A DNA stretch of 64,000 nt from Porifericola rhodea (GTDB taxonomy: Bacteria > Bacteroidota > Bacteroidia > Cytophagales > Cyclobacteriaceae): positions 674,354-738,353 of the forward strand of contig NZ_CP119421.1 of the NCBI RefSeq assembly GCF_030506305.1, given 5' to 3'. The position numbers and the translations under genes were made by a program. Positions 55,846 through 64,000 of this stretch are shown piece by piece. Below the pieces are notes generated by a model. The model saw nothing but the letters and a program-made list of their open reading frames with translations. It was not told the origin of the DNA and ran no database searches. Positions within the stretch are counted from its first letter, which is position 1; every line of letters begins with the position of its first letter.

Positions 55846-56892
55846 ATGAACACAAGCACATTTTTTCCAGCGGAGTGGCATCCGCAAAGTGCCATACAGC
55901 TTACCTGGCCACACGCAGGCACCGATTGGTTTGCTTCACTCCATGAGGTGCTGGAATGCTACGTAGAAATTGCCAGAAATATTGCTGAAAGGCAAAAGCT
56001 ACTTATTATCTGCCATGAGCCCGAAGAAGTAAAAACACAGCTCAAAGGTTGTAATTTAGATAACATCAGGCTACATAAACTACCCACAAACGATACCTGG
56101 GCGCGGGATCATGGAGGCATTACCCTCATAGAAAACGGAGAGCCTGTTCTTCTGGATTTTCGGTTCAACGGCTGGGGCCTTAAGTTTGCAGCTAACCACG
56201 ACAACCTTCTGACCCGTCGTATGTACCTGGATGGCCTATTTAACAAATCGGTACATTACCGTAACTGTCAGCACATGGTGTTGGAAGGCGGGGCGCTAGA
56301 GTCAGATGGTGAAGGTACTCTGCTTACTACTGTAGACTGCCTTATGGCCCCTAACCGTAACGATCACCTAAACAAAGAGGATATAGAAGAGGAGCTCAAA
56401 AAGATATTTAAGCTAAAACGTATTCTCTGGCTCCACTATGGCTACCTGGAAGGGGATGATACGGATAGCCATGTAGATACGCTGGCTCGCTTTTGTGACC
56501 CACAGACTATTGCCTATGTGCAATGCCAGGATCGTGATGATCCGCATTTTGAAGCTTTGCAGAAAATGGAGCAGGAACTGTTAAAATTCCGCACGATAGA
56601 CGAGGAGTCTTATCGTTTAGTTCCTCTGCCCATGGCCGATATTGCCTTGGACGAAGATGGGCATCGCCTGCCTGCTACCTATGCTAACTTTCTGATTATC
56701 AATGGAGCAGTTCTGTTGCCATTTTACGCAAATGAAGTGAAAAATCAGCAGGCCAAAGCGGCACTAGAAAGCGCTTTTCCTCAGCATGAAATTATAGGTA
56801 TCAATTGCGAACCTTTAATTCAACAGCACGGTTCTTTGCATTGCATCACCATGCAGTACCCTGTAGGAGTGATTGCTGAAGAAAATAAATAA
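55846..56892 (+). CDS. aguA: Agmatine deiminase
   Basis: The 348-residue protein has the peptidyl-arginine-deiminase fold of AguA. It starts FFPAEWHPQSAIQLTWPH, then TNDTWARDHGGI, MVLEGGALESDGEGTLLTT, DDTDSHVDTLARF and the nucleophile Cys333 in HGSLHCITMQYP. It hydrolyses agmatine to N-carbamoylputrescine and ammonia. The gene for the next enzyme begins 4 bases after its stop, so the two form a putrescine-synthesis operon. No arginine decarboxylase is present in the window. Confidence 0.94.
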   Translation: MNTSTFFPAEWHPQSAIQLTWPHAGTDWFASLHEVLECYVEIARNIAERQKLLIICHEPEEVKTQLKGCNLDNIRLHKLPTNDTWARDHGGITLIENGEPVLLDFRFNGWGLKFAANHDNLLTRRMYLDGLFNKSVHYRNCQHMVLEGGALESDGEGTLLTTVDCLMAPNRNDHLNKEDIEEELKKIFKLKRILWLHYGYLEGDDTDSHVDTLARFCDPQTIAYVQCQDRDDPHFEALQKMEQELLKFRTIDEESYRLVPLPMADIALDEDGHRLPATYANFLIINGAVLLPFYANEVKNQQAKAALESAFPQHEIIGINCEPLIQQHGSLHCITMQYPVGVIAEENK

Positions 56893-56896
56893 CATA

Positions 56897-57784
56897 ATGA
56901 GCAAAACTATAAAAGTAGGACTTGTACAGCAGTCTAACCAGGCTAAGGTAGAAGCCAATATTGAAAAACTGATCCAGAACATAGAAAGCTGTGCCCGGGA
57001 AGGCGCTCAGTTGGTTGTGTTGCAGGAGCTACATAATAGCCTGTACTTCTGCCAGACAGAGGATACTGATGTTTTTGATCTTGCGGAAACTATCCCTGGC
57101 CCTTCTACTGAGCGTTTTGGAGAACTGGCCCGTAGGCTGGGTATTGTGCTGGTAACATCTTTATTTGAACGAAGAGCTCCTGGCATTTACCATAATACCG
57201 CTGTAGTTTTTGAAAAAGACGGTTCTATCGCCGGTAAGTACCGCAAAATGCACATCCCTGATGACCCTGCTTATTACGAAAAATTTTACTTTACCCCCGG
57301 CGATATGGGGTTTAAGCCTATTGACACATCTGTAGGGCGCCTTGGGGTGCTGGTATGCTGGGACCAATGGTACCCGGAAGCTGCACGGCTTATGGCTATG
57401 GCTGGTGCCGATATGCTCATCTACCCTACAGCTATCGGATGGGAATCTTCTGATGCTGATGATGAAAAGCAACGCCAGAAAGACGCCTGGGTAATCTCTC
57501 AGCGTGGGCATGCTGTGGCCAATGGGCTACCGGTAATTTCGGTGAACCGGGTAGGTCATGAGCCCGACCCATCCGGACAGACCAACGGAATTCAATTTTG
57601 GGGCAATAGCTTCGTAGCTGGTCCTCAGGGTGAGTTTTTAACTCAGGCAGGTAATCAGGAAGAGCAAAATTTGCTGGTAGATGTAGACCTGGCGCGTTCG
57701 GAGAATGTGCGCCGTATCTGGCCCTTCTTCCGCGATCGCCGGATTGATGCCTTCAGCGGCCTCACCCAAAGGTTTTTAGATTAA
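56897..57784 (+). CDS. aguB: N-carbamoylputrescine amidase
   Basis: I start at 56897 (MSKTIKVGLVQQSNQ), 4 bases after the upstream stop; an ATG 24 bases earlier would overlap it. The 295-residue nitrilase-superfamily enzyme has the Glu-Lys-Cys triad in VVLQELHNSLYFCQ, KYRKMHIPDDPAYYEKFYF and VLVCWDQWYPEAARLMA. The residues around these motifs match N-carbamoylputrescine amidases, which release putrescine, CO2 and ammonia. The operon context with agmatine deiminase makes this specific. Confidence 0.95.
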   Translation: MSKTIKVGLVQQSNQAKVEANIEKLIQNIESCAREGAQLVVLQELHNSLYFCQTEDTDVFDLAETIPGPSTERFGELARRLGIVLVTSLFERRAPGIYHNTAVVFEKDGSIAGKYRKMHIPDDPAYYEKFYFTPGDMGFKPIDTSVGRLGVLVCWDQWYPEAARLMAMAGADMLIYPTAIGWESSDADDEKQRQKDAWVISQRGHAVANGLPVISVNRVGHEPDPSGQTNGIQFWGNSFVAGPQGEFLTQAGNQEEQNLLVDVDLARSENVRRIWPFFRDRRIDAFSGLTQRFLD

Positions 57785-57790
57785 AAAAAC

Positions 57791-57828
57791 AAAAGCCACT
57801 TCCTGTGTATTATGGAAGTGGCTTTTTT
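57791..57828. terminator. Bidirectional terminator between aguB and the barrel protein gene
   Basis: AAAAGCCACTTCC (57791-57803) and GGAAGTGGCTTTT (57814-57826) form a perfect 13-bp stem with a 10-base loop. T runs follow on both strands. Confidence 0.88.
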
Positions 57829-57872
57829 CGGGGTTGCTAATCATTAGCATCCTCAGGTTTTAAGTGTACTAC

Positions 57873-60608
57873 TTAGTTTCTGTACAGCTTTTCGTAATCA
57901 TTTTCTGTGGTGCCTTCACTAAAACGGCGTATGTTGTAGGTGAACGTAAGCATAAAGTAGCTCTGCAACACATTAGACTGTATATCTTCCACATAAGCAT
58001 CGGATACGTTTCTTCTGATATTGTTGTTTTGCTTGAGCAGATCATACACATTGAGGCTAAGCTCGCCCAGTTGATCTTTAAAAAGCTTTTTACCAATACT
58101 CATGTTCCAGAGTATGTAGCTATTATCCAGACCTTCTGCCAATCCGGTATTCAGTTGATGGTTGAGGTCGGTACGATAAACTAGCCCCTCCCACAGCACC
58201 CAGTTATATCGTAAGCGAGTAGACTGATTAAAGAAATTGTTATTGAGAGCAGGGCGCAAAGTGTTTTCTACCACATTGTAGCTGGCACGGGTAGAAATGT
58301 TGAAATCTACCTGCTCACTGATATTGCTACTAAGCGAGGTTCCTATTCTAAAATGGCTGGTATTGGCTAAGTTAATTTCATTGTTGATTAGCCCCGGCTT
58401 ACGAGAATAGTTGACTGAACCACTGATATGAAAGTTGGATGAGACAAAGTCTAAAGGCTGGCCATAACTGAAGTAAGACCGTACATTCACGTAGCCATCC
58501 ATATTAACGGTCTTGGTTAGTTGAGAGCCTTCTTCCAGAATTATGCCTTCTGCCACCTCGGTAGGCTCTTCGGCTATCAAAGTACTGTTAGTAATAAAGT
58601 CGTTTACGATAGAGGCCTGTACAGCCGCATAAAAAGTCTTGTTAGTTTCGGGGTCGTGCGACTTAAAACGGGTTCTTAGCCAGTTAGAATAGGCCTGCTC
58701 CAGATCTGGGTTACCCGTGCTTAACTGTAGCGGGTTAGAATTGTTAATTACATCCTGTAACTGCCCTACTGATGGTTCATTTGTCCAGGTACGGTAGTTA
58801 AATTCAATGTTTTTAGATTTAGAAAATTTGTAGACCAGTCGGGCAGAAGGCAGAATACTTTGGAAGGTACGATCCATCGTATAGTCTTTAGGGAAAAGCT
58901 GATCGTTGCTCAAGCTAGCATGCTGGTACTCTGCCTCAAATTGTAACCTAAGCTTCTCTGTCTTGTACTGATAGCCTAATTCGCTCTCATGCGTCAGGTA
59001 TTTACTCTCAAATGTATTACTAATGGCTGTATCCAGCAGACTGTATCCCGTCTGTTCCAGATAATCATAAGTACGTTTATCAGAGTCGTTTAGTGTATTT
59101 CCAACTTTGTACTCCAGCTCAAGCATACTTTTTTCTCCCAGGGGCTCGGTATAAGAAAGCTGGGTTCTCCAGTCAAACCCTTCACGATCCAGGTGGGTAT
59201 ACTGCTTTAGCTCCTCATTGCTATCTTCGGCCTTATAAAAAATGTTGTTGGCCAAACGGTAGCTATCATCTCCGTTGGTATGGTAGCCGGTATTTATATT
59301 GATATTGAAGCTTCTGCCAGGCTTGTCAAATTTATGGCTGTAGTATAATCGGTTATAGACGTCATAATCAAAATTGTCTGAGTGCGAGGTATTTTCTGTA
59401 TAGTTTAGCGGTCCGTTATTTGTATCTGTGTTACCTTCAAAATAAGAGTCTGACTTATTATCTCTTAACGATATCGCAGGACGAATAAGTAGCCTGTTTT
59501 TGTCATTAATTTTGTAATCAAAACGCATGTTCATCTGATGATGCGCGTTTACGGAGGTACTGTTGCTATTCTGGGTATATACCTGACCGGAATCGGAAGG
59601 AAGCACGTAATCACGAATTTTCAGCTCATTCCCCTCCTGCTCTCTATGGGTAAAAAAGTAACTTCCGCTCATGTCAATTTTATCATTCCAGTTGTCTATA
59701 AAATTGATTCCCAGCGTATTGGTATTAATTAGCCCATTCTGTGTTCTGGTATCTCCAAGACTGTTCGGGTTAGAGCTATAGTTGAGCGTATTAATGTTGT
59801 TGCTCAGCCCGGTTACTGTTGTTCTGCGGTCTTCGTTAAAAAAATTGACGCTGGCACCTGCCAGATACTTATCGTTAGTGCCATAACCAGCAGTAGCTTT
59901 ACCAAACTGCCCCTTTCTACGGTTTGGCTTGGTTACAATATTAATGGTTCGGGTTCTCTCTCCATCATCAAAACCACTCAGCAGTGCTTTATCACTTTTT
60001 TGATCGTAAATCTGTATCTGGGCAATTACTTCTGCGGGTAGGTTTTGCAGCGCGGCTTTTACATCGTTTCCGAAGAAGGGCTTACCATCAATCATAATTT
60101 GCTGTACCTCTTCTCCTTGAGCCTGTAGCTTACCATCTTGCACAACTATACCGGGCATCTTCTCTACCAGATCCTGAGCGCTGGCATCTCTGGTGGTTTT
60201 AAAAGCATCTGCATTAAACTGGGAGGTATCGCCTTTTTGTATCCCTGCCATCGCTTTGCCTATTACTTCAATTTCTTTTAGGGTTGTAGTTTCTTCAGCT
60301 AGCAGTATGTCACCTAAATCTACTGGCTTTCCCTGCATGTTTAATGCTTTATTATAGGGCACATAGCCAATAAACTGTACTTTGATGGTGTACTGTCCGG
60401 TGTCTACTTTTCCGATCCTAAACTTACCTTCTATATCAGTGACTATTCCTTTCGTAGTTTGATCGGCGGTTTTTTCTAAAATAACGGTAGCTCCAGGCAG
60501 GCTCATAGCCCCATCACTACTTTTGACGGTACCACTGATTTCTGAATGCTGAGAAAAGGCCTGAACTGAGAAAATTGAAAGGAGGAGAATAAAGAGAGGT
60601 TTACGCAT
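57873..60608 (-). CDS. TonB-dependent-receptor-type outer-membrane beta-barrel protein
   Basis: The 911-residue protein has a signal peptide (FILLLSIFSVQAFSQ), a CarbopepD_reg domain (ISGTVKSSDGAMSLPGATVI), a plug-like region (ATTLKEIEVIGKAMAGIQKG, VEKMPGIVVQDGKLQAQGEE, IMIDGKPFFGNDVKAALQNL) and a long barrel of the OMP_b-brl_3 type. It differs from SusC: no susD follows and the TonB-box region is IEVIGK rather than EVVVVGYG. Such proteins import iron complexes, peptides or other ligands; the ligand cannot be told here. It is a single gene with its own terminator. Confidence 0.87.
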   Translation of the reverse strand: MRKPLFILLLSIFSVQAFSQHSEISGTVKSSDGAMSLPGATVILEKTADQTTKGIVTDIEGKFRIGKVDTGQYTIKVQFIGYVPYNKALNMQGKPVDLGDILLAEETTTLKEIEVIGKAMAGIQKGDTSQFNADAFKTTRDASAQDLVEKMPGIVVQDGKLQAQGEEVQQIMIDGKPFFGNDVKAALQNLPAEVIAQIQIYDQKSDKALLSGFDDGERTRTINIVTKPNRRKGQFGKATAGYGTNDKYLAGASVNFFNEDRRTTVTGLSNNINTLNYSSNPNSLGDTRTQNGLINTNTLGINFIDNWNDKIDMSGSYFFTHREQEGNELKIRDYVLPSDSGQVYTQNSNSTSVNAHHQMNMRFDYKINDKNRLLIRPAISLRDNKSDSYFEGNTDTNNGPLNYTENTSHSDNFDYDVYNRLYYSHKFDKPGRSFNININTGYHTNGDDSYRLANNIFYKAEDSNEELKQYTHLDREGFDWRTQLSYTEPLGEKSMLELEYKVGNTLNDSDKRTYDYLEQTGYSLLDTAISNTFESKYLTHESELGYQYKTEKLRLQFEAEYQHASLSNDQLFPKDYTMDRTFQSILPSARLVYKFSKSKNIEFNYRTWTNEPSVGQLQDVINNSNPLQLSTGNPDLEQAYSNWLRTRFKSHDPETNKTFYAAVQASIVNDFITNSTLIAEEPTEVAEGIILEEGSQLTKTVNMDGYVNVRSYFSYGQPLDFVSSNFHISGSVNYSRKPGLINNEINLANTSHFRIGTSLSSNISEQVDFNISTRASYNVVENTLRPALNNNFFNQSTRLRYNWVLWEGLVYRTDLNHQLNTGLAEGLDNSYILWNMSIGKKLFKDQLGELSLNVYDLLKQNNNIRRNVSDAYVEDIQSNVLQSYFMLTFTYNIRRFSEGTTENDYEKLYRN

Positions 60609-61059
60609 GAGTCTAGGTCAATTACTGATATTAGTCTGCTTGTGATTATTGTTTACTGTTATACTTAATCAATCCTCAGCAGTGAGCCTAAGCAAGGGCT
60701 ACTGATAAGAGGTATATTTTTATGATGGTTAGTACGCTTAGAGCATTTTTACCCTGCGAGGCATTAACAAGGCTTACTCCAGTTATTGGGCATTGAGCAA
60801 TACTTAGACCATACTAGTTATGAAAAGGCTTTTTTGCAATGCCTAATGCCCTTTTGAGTCTTTAATGCTACGTATATAGTACAATAGACCGTACTATAGA
60901 TAGGGCGCTACGGGCCCCTATAGCCTACAAAGCAGAGGTAAACGATGCTATACCATTATTATTGTATACCAACCTTTTATTATTTTACAGCTAATCTCTA
61001 GCAGTCACTCACTTATTAAGAAGGCCATATTTTTCCAGGCCACAGAGATTAGCTTTTTA
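60609..61059. other. 451-base gap rich in inverted repeats
   Basis: No gene is seen. Inverted repeats: GGCATTG (60789-60795) with CAATGCC (60837-60843); TATAGTAC (60875-60882) with GTACTATA (60891-60898); ATAGGG (60900-60905) with CCCTAT (60916-60921); and a perfect 11-bp pair, AGCTAATCTCT (60989-60999) with AGAGATTAGCT (61044-61054). The last lies right behind the stop of the PIG-L gene and may act as its 3' hairpin. The part next to 60609 must hold the promoter of the barrel gene. Confidence 0.5.
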
Positions 61060-63627
61060 TTATTTTCCTCTTTCTGTTTCTTTACCGATAGAGAGCATAT
61101 TGGTAAGGAGGCGGTAGGCTCCAGGTACTCCGGCAGGCAGCTCTCTAAAAAAAGACAATCCTGAATAGATGTAGTAGCCTTTACCGTACTTAGCAACCAG
61201 CAGTGCTCCCTTTTTAGGTTCTTCGCCAGGGTCATTCATAGATAGTAATGCCTCATATTGCTTTGCATCCCATTCGTCAGGAAAATACAAGCCTCTCTCC
61301 TGTACCCAGTTTTCAAAATCCTGCTCTGTAATCTTGTTTGGCTTATTAAGTAAGGGATGCTTCTTTTTAAGTAAACGTACTTCGGCTTTTTCATCAGCTA
61401 CCCTATCACGAGAAATTTTAAGTTCGTAAGGAGCAAAATTTTGGGTAAGCAGCATATGCCCCGTATTGTACTGACTGATAAGCGTACCTCCGTTTTTCAC
61501 ATATTCTAGCAGTTTATTATTCTGGTACCTCAGCCAGTCTACTGTATTGTATGCCCGTATACCTATCATAATAGCATCGTAACGAGCCAGTTCAGCCTCA
61601 TGCATATCTTTTGCATCCAGCATGACTACCTGATAGCCAATCTGCTCCAAAGCCTTTGGCACTTCATCTCCGGCACCCATTATATAGCCTATAGTTTCGC
61701 CTTCTTTACGAATGTCCAGCTTTACTACCTGTGCACTGGCTGTCGGAAAAAGCGTCTGGGTAGGAATATGTTCGTAAGCTATGGTCTGCATATTCTGGTC
61801 ATACTTTTTCCCGTTCTGCTCTGCTACTACTTTTACCTCTCCTACGCTTTGCTCTTCAGGAGGCAATACTGTAAACACAAACTCTTCTTCCTGTCCTTTG
61901 AGGCTGATTGCGTAATCAAAAGAGTTGGGTTCAGAGGTCCAGCCTGACGGAAGCTCAAGGGATACTTTGCCTTTAATATCAGATTTGCCTGCTTTTACTT
62001 TTACCTGTATAGGCTTAGCTTTCTGCTCAGCAAATACATGCACATCGCCTTCTACCTCTACATATACAGGAGGAGTAATAATAAAGGGGCGGTAAGTTTC
62101 GCCACTTCTGGCGTCATTTCTTTTATAAACTACCGGTACGTTTAGGTTTAGCGGCTTACCATTGACACTCAGCTCAAAACTAGCCTCTACCGCCGCAGGA
62201 GTGTCGTCAAGTCCTATAAGTTGTTGCTCATCTACAGTAAAGCTAAATCCATCGTGTGGCTGACGTAACCAGTAGGGACCAGAGTAAGGCATATCTTCCG
62301 GGATGAGTACCTTTGTACTATAGCCAAAATTTTCATTGTTGGCTAAAGTTACATTCAGGCTTGTATCCTGACCAATACTGCCCAGCTTTACATTTTTTAG
62401 CTTTACTTCTATCGCAGAACGGTTAATAGCTTCTACGTTAAGTACTACCGAATCACCAGGAGTAGTGGAATATTCTGCAATGCCGGAGCGAGTATTTGAT
62501 CTGAAACTACGAGTTAGCACGTTGGTACCGCTACGTACTTCCAGATACAAACCCAGACAAGCTTTTATCACTTTGTCCAGTTCCTTGCGTTTTACCTCTT
62601 TCCAGTAGCCGTCATCTAATTGGTTAAGAGCTTCAGACGCTTCCATAAGTTTGGGAACGATAGCCGAGGGGTTTTCTGGCCGAAAAGCTGTATATGCCTG
62701 CCCCAGTAGCATGCCAATTTTTTCTCCCCCTTTTACTCGGCTCCAACTGGTGTTGATATCGTCAAAAAGCTCGTCTTCTGCCATCTTGCCTTTTACATGG
62801 CGAAAATACTCTATATTTTTCCCCCTGCTTCCGGTAGCCCCAAAGCCCTGACTTTGGTGCTTACTACGACTTTCTGCGGCTATTTCAGTGACTGACTTAC
62901 CCAGCAGTGTGTTGTAGACACCCAAATCCAGGCTGAGAATAGAGTCATTATTTATACTAATTTTGTCTATGTCTTCTGTAAACCAGCTGGTTTCGTTAAG
63001 CACCAGTCGGGTTGGCTGCCATACGTCTACATAGGTTAGTTGCTCAGGAAAAGCCTCAGGATTACCAGCCAGATCAAATGCTTCGGCAGCCAAAAGCGCG
63101 GAGGTAGTGTGGTGCCCATGCCCGGCACGTTTGTCTGGAGGAAAACGGGTAATCATTACATCGGGCTGAAATTTACGCAGCACCCATACCACATCAGACA
63201 GTATTTTGTCTTTGTCCCACAGTTGAAGGGTTTCGTCTGCCGTTTTAGAATACCCAAAGTCAATAGCACGGGTAAAAAATTGTTTGCTGCCGTCTACACT
63301 TCTTGCTTGTATTAGCTCCTGAGAGCGCAGTACACCTAGCTTTTCCCTAATTTCAGAGCCGATCAGGTTTTGTCCACCATCACCCCGGGTGAGAGCCAGG
63401 TAGCCGGTATTCATGAGTTTTGTTTGAGAGAGGTATCCAATAACCACCTGATTTTCATCGTCTGGGTGAGCCGCTATGTAGAGGGCGCTTCCCAACGTAT
63501 TCAGCTTTTTAAGTGCCAGCTGAATTTCTGCGGCAGAAAGTTTTTGTGGAGCCTGAGCCAAAACTACAATCTGACTAAAAACAAAAGCAAGTGTTGCCAG
63601 AATGCGGCATAAGTACCGTCTATTCAT
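61060..63627 (-). CDS. Secreted PIG-L family deacetylase with C-terminal amidotransferase-like domain
   Basis: The 855-residue protein has a signal peptide (ILATLAFVFSQIVVLAQ). The PIG-L/LmbE domain (about 40-290) has the zinc motif HPDDE at residues 54-58 and RAGHGHHTTSALLAAEAF with the third ligand. Residues of about 370-660 are beta sandwiches. The end (about 690-850) looks like a class I amidotransferase-like fold (RYDAIMIGIRAYNTVDWL, YVKNGGTLISQYNTG). PIG-L enzymes remove N-acetyl groups from sugars. The long architecture is shared by Bacteroidota glycan degraders; the substrate is unknown. No operon partner is seen. Confidence 0.9.
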   Translation of the reverse strand: MNRRYLCRILATLAFVFSQIVVLAQAPQKLSAAEIQLALKKLNTLGSALYIAAHPDDENQVVIGYLSQTKLMNTGYLALTRGDGGQNLIGSEIREKLGVLRSQELIQARSVDGSKQFFTRAIDFGYSKTADETLQLWDKDKILSDVVWVLRKFQPDVMITRFPPDKRAGHGHHTTSALLAAEAFDLAGNPEAFPEQLTYVDVWQPTRLVLNETSWFTEDIDKISINNDSILSLDLGVYNTLLGKSVTEIAAESRSKHQSQGFGATGSRGKNIEYFRHVKGKMAEDELFDDINTSWSRVKGGEKIGMLLGQAYTAFRPENPSAIVPKLMEASEALNQLDDGYWKEVKRKELDKVIKACLGLYLEVRSGTNVLTRSFRSNTRSGIAEYSTTPGDSVVLNVEAINRSAIEVKLKNVKLGSIGQDTSLNVTLANNENFGYSTKVLIPEDMPYSGPYWLRQPHDGFSFTVDEQQLIGLDDTPAAVEASFELSVNGKPLNLNVPVVYKRNDARSGETYRPFIITPPVYVEVEGDVHVFAEQKAKPIQVKVKAGKSDIKGKVSLELPSGWTSEPNSFDYAISLKGQEEEFVFTVLPPEEQSVGEVKVVAEQNGKKYDQNMQTIAYEHIPTQTLFPTASAQVVKLDIRKEGETIGYIMGAGDEVPKALEQIGYQVVMLDAKDMHEAELARYDAIMIGIRAYNTVDWLRYQNNKLLEYVKNGGTLISQYNTGHMLLTQNFAPYELKISRDRVADEKAEVRLLKKKHPLLNKPNKITEQDFENWVQERGLYFPDEWDAKQYEALLSMNDPGEEPKKGALLVAKYGKGYYIYSGLSFFRELPAGVPGAYRLLTNMLSIGKETERGK

Positions 63628-63967
63628 ACAAAAAATTATTTGCGAGTTTGGGATATTAACAAATTTAATAATTAATAGCGTAAGAGAAATTCATCCTCTC
63701 CAAGATTGACAGAATACGCTTTTTTTTAGTAATTGCGCCTTCTTAAAACACAAAAAGAGTAAAAGCATAATTTTTCTTATTCAGACTATGGTTTATGATG
63801 GATTATTTGCAAGTTATCCCACGTGCATAAGTATGCCTTACAAAACTGCAAACTTTCAAAAAACATACATCCACACTGTATAAGGGAACTTCTCTATGCC
63901 TTTCCTCCTTTCACAACGAATATTCTTTATAACACTGTTTTTAATGCGCTAAATTTTCAGCGATATT
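63628..63967. other. 340-base AT-rich gap at the right end
   Basis: The region separates the divergent PIG-L gene (minus) and the edge ORF (plus). CAAATTTA at 63660-63667 is, on the minus strand, a perfect TAnnTTTG box 33 bases before the PIG-L start, but no upstream TTG is placed right. I find no TPP-riboswitch core and no coding remnant. Confidence 0.35.
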
Positions 63968-64000
63968 ATGACTGTTTTTGTAAACGAAGAACCGCTACGC
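63968..64000 (+). CDS. Start of a possible ThiS-like sulfur carrier gene, cut by window edge
   Basis: An ATG at 63968 opens the frame MTVFVNEEPLR and runs off the end. The pattern, a short beta strand then VNEEP, resembles the N-terminus of ThiS (ubiquitin-like sulfur carrier for thiazole synthesis). Only 11 codons are visible, so this is a suggestion. Confidence 0.3.
   Translation, partial: MTVFVNEEPLR

Noticed and set aside
57873-60608. The barrel gene as a second SusC with a missing SusD
   Set aside because: The pre-plug motif (IEVIGK) and OMP_b-brl_3-like barrel differ from SusC, and there is no trace of susD next to it.
63628-63967. TPP riboswitch upstream of the ThiS-like start
   Set aside because: I looked for the conserved CUGAGA and the ACCUGAUCUGG-type core and did not find them.
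1-64000. CRISPR array, tRNA, rRNA, prophage or integrative element
   Set aside because: No regularly spaced repeats, no cloverleaf-like tRNA ends, no rRNA stretches and no integrase were noticed; the IS481 copy is the only mobile element I can support.

Overview
The window reads as a chromosomal segment of a free-living, polysaccharide-degrading member of the Bacteroidota, most likely Cytophagales. Support: a SusC/SusD pair, several CarbopepD_reg/TonB-plug proteins, PmoA/ThuA and secreted Gfo/Idh/MocA proteins, a secreted PIG-L protein, Bacteroidota-like promoter boxes (TTG ... TAnnTTTG) and few Shine-Dalgarno sequences. The lineage is inferred from gene content only. I saw no rRNA, tRNA, CRISPR array or phage genes.

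Layout. 1-17.4 kb is mostly housekeeping and accessory metabolism: a BrkB/YihY membrane protein cut by the left edge, a DJ-1/PfpI protein, a TrpB2-type PLP enzyme, a methyltransferase, a 720-base gap with unexplained structure, a PhoX-like lipoprotein next to a di-heme peroxidase, a GIN-domain protein, an EamA transporter, an MG2-plus-TonB-plug protein, RecQ with a DUF3820 protein, and a Tat-exported oxidoreductase. 17.7-24.0 kb is a three-gene light-sensing unit: heme oxygenase, a bacteriophytochrome that ends after its PHY domain, and a 1370-residue CheB-CheR-PAS-histidine kinase fusion.

24.0-46.9 kb is a glucuronoxylan/uronate utilization region. On the minus strand from 41.0 kb down to 24.0 kb lie SusC, SusD, a PmoA-ThuA fusion, two exported Gfo/Idh/MocA proteins, a TRAP transporter (P, Q, M), an SDR of the mannonate oxidoreductase type, mannonate dehydratase and an FGGY gluconokinase-type enzyme. 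Divergently on the plus strand lie two tandem LacI regulators, a GH67 alpha-glucuronidase and a GH10 xylanase. The likely flow is xylan cleavage by GH10, removal of (methyl)glucuronate by GH67, outer-membrane import by SusCD, inner-membrane uronate import by TRAP, and uronate catabolism through mannonate and 2-keto-3-deoxygluconate. A LacI-type palindrome sits between susC and the first lacI.

46.9-64 kb holds a FUSC-family protein, an MFS/aldo-keto reductase pair facing an AraC regulator, an intact IS481-family element, a MuiA/DUF4139 protein, agmatine deiminase plus N-carbamoylputrescine amidase (putrescine synthesis), a TonB-dependent-type outer-membrane barrel, a PIG-L deacetylase protein and, at the right edge, the first 11 codons of a possible ThiS-like gene. 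Two pieces of recent genome history can be read directly. The IS481 copy has inserted in the last codons of the muiA-like gene and supplies its present stop codon. A deletion scar between the MFS and AraC genes joins the 5' end of a DoxX-like gene to the 3' end of an SDR gene.
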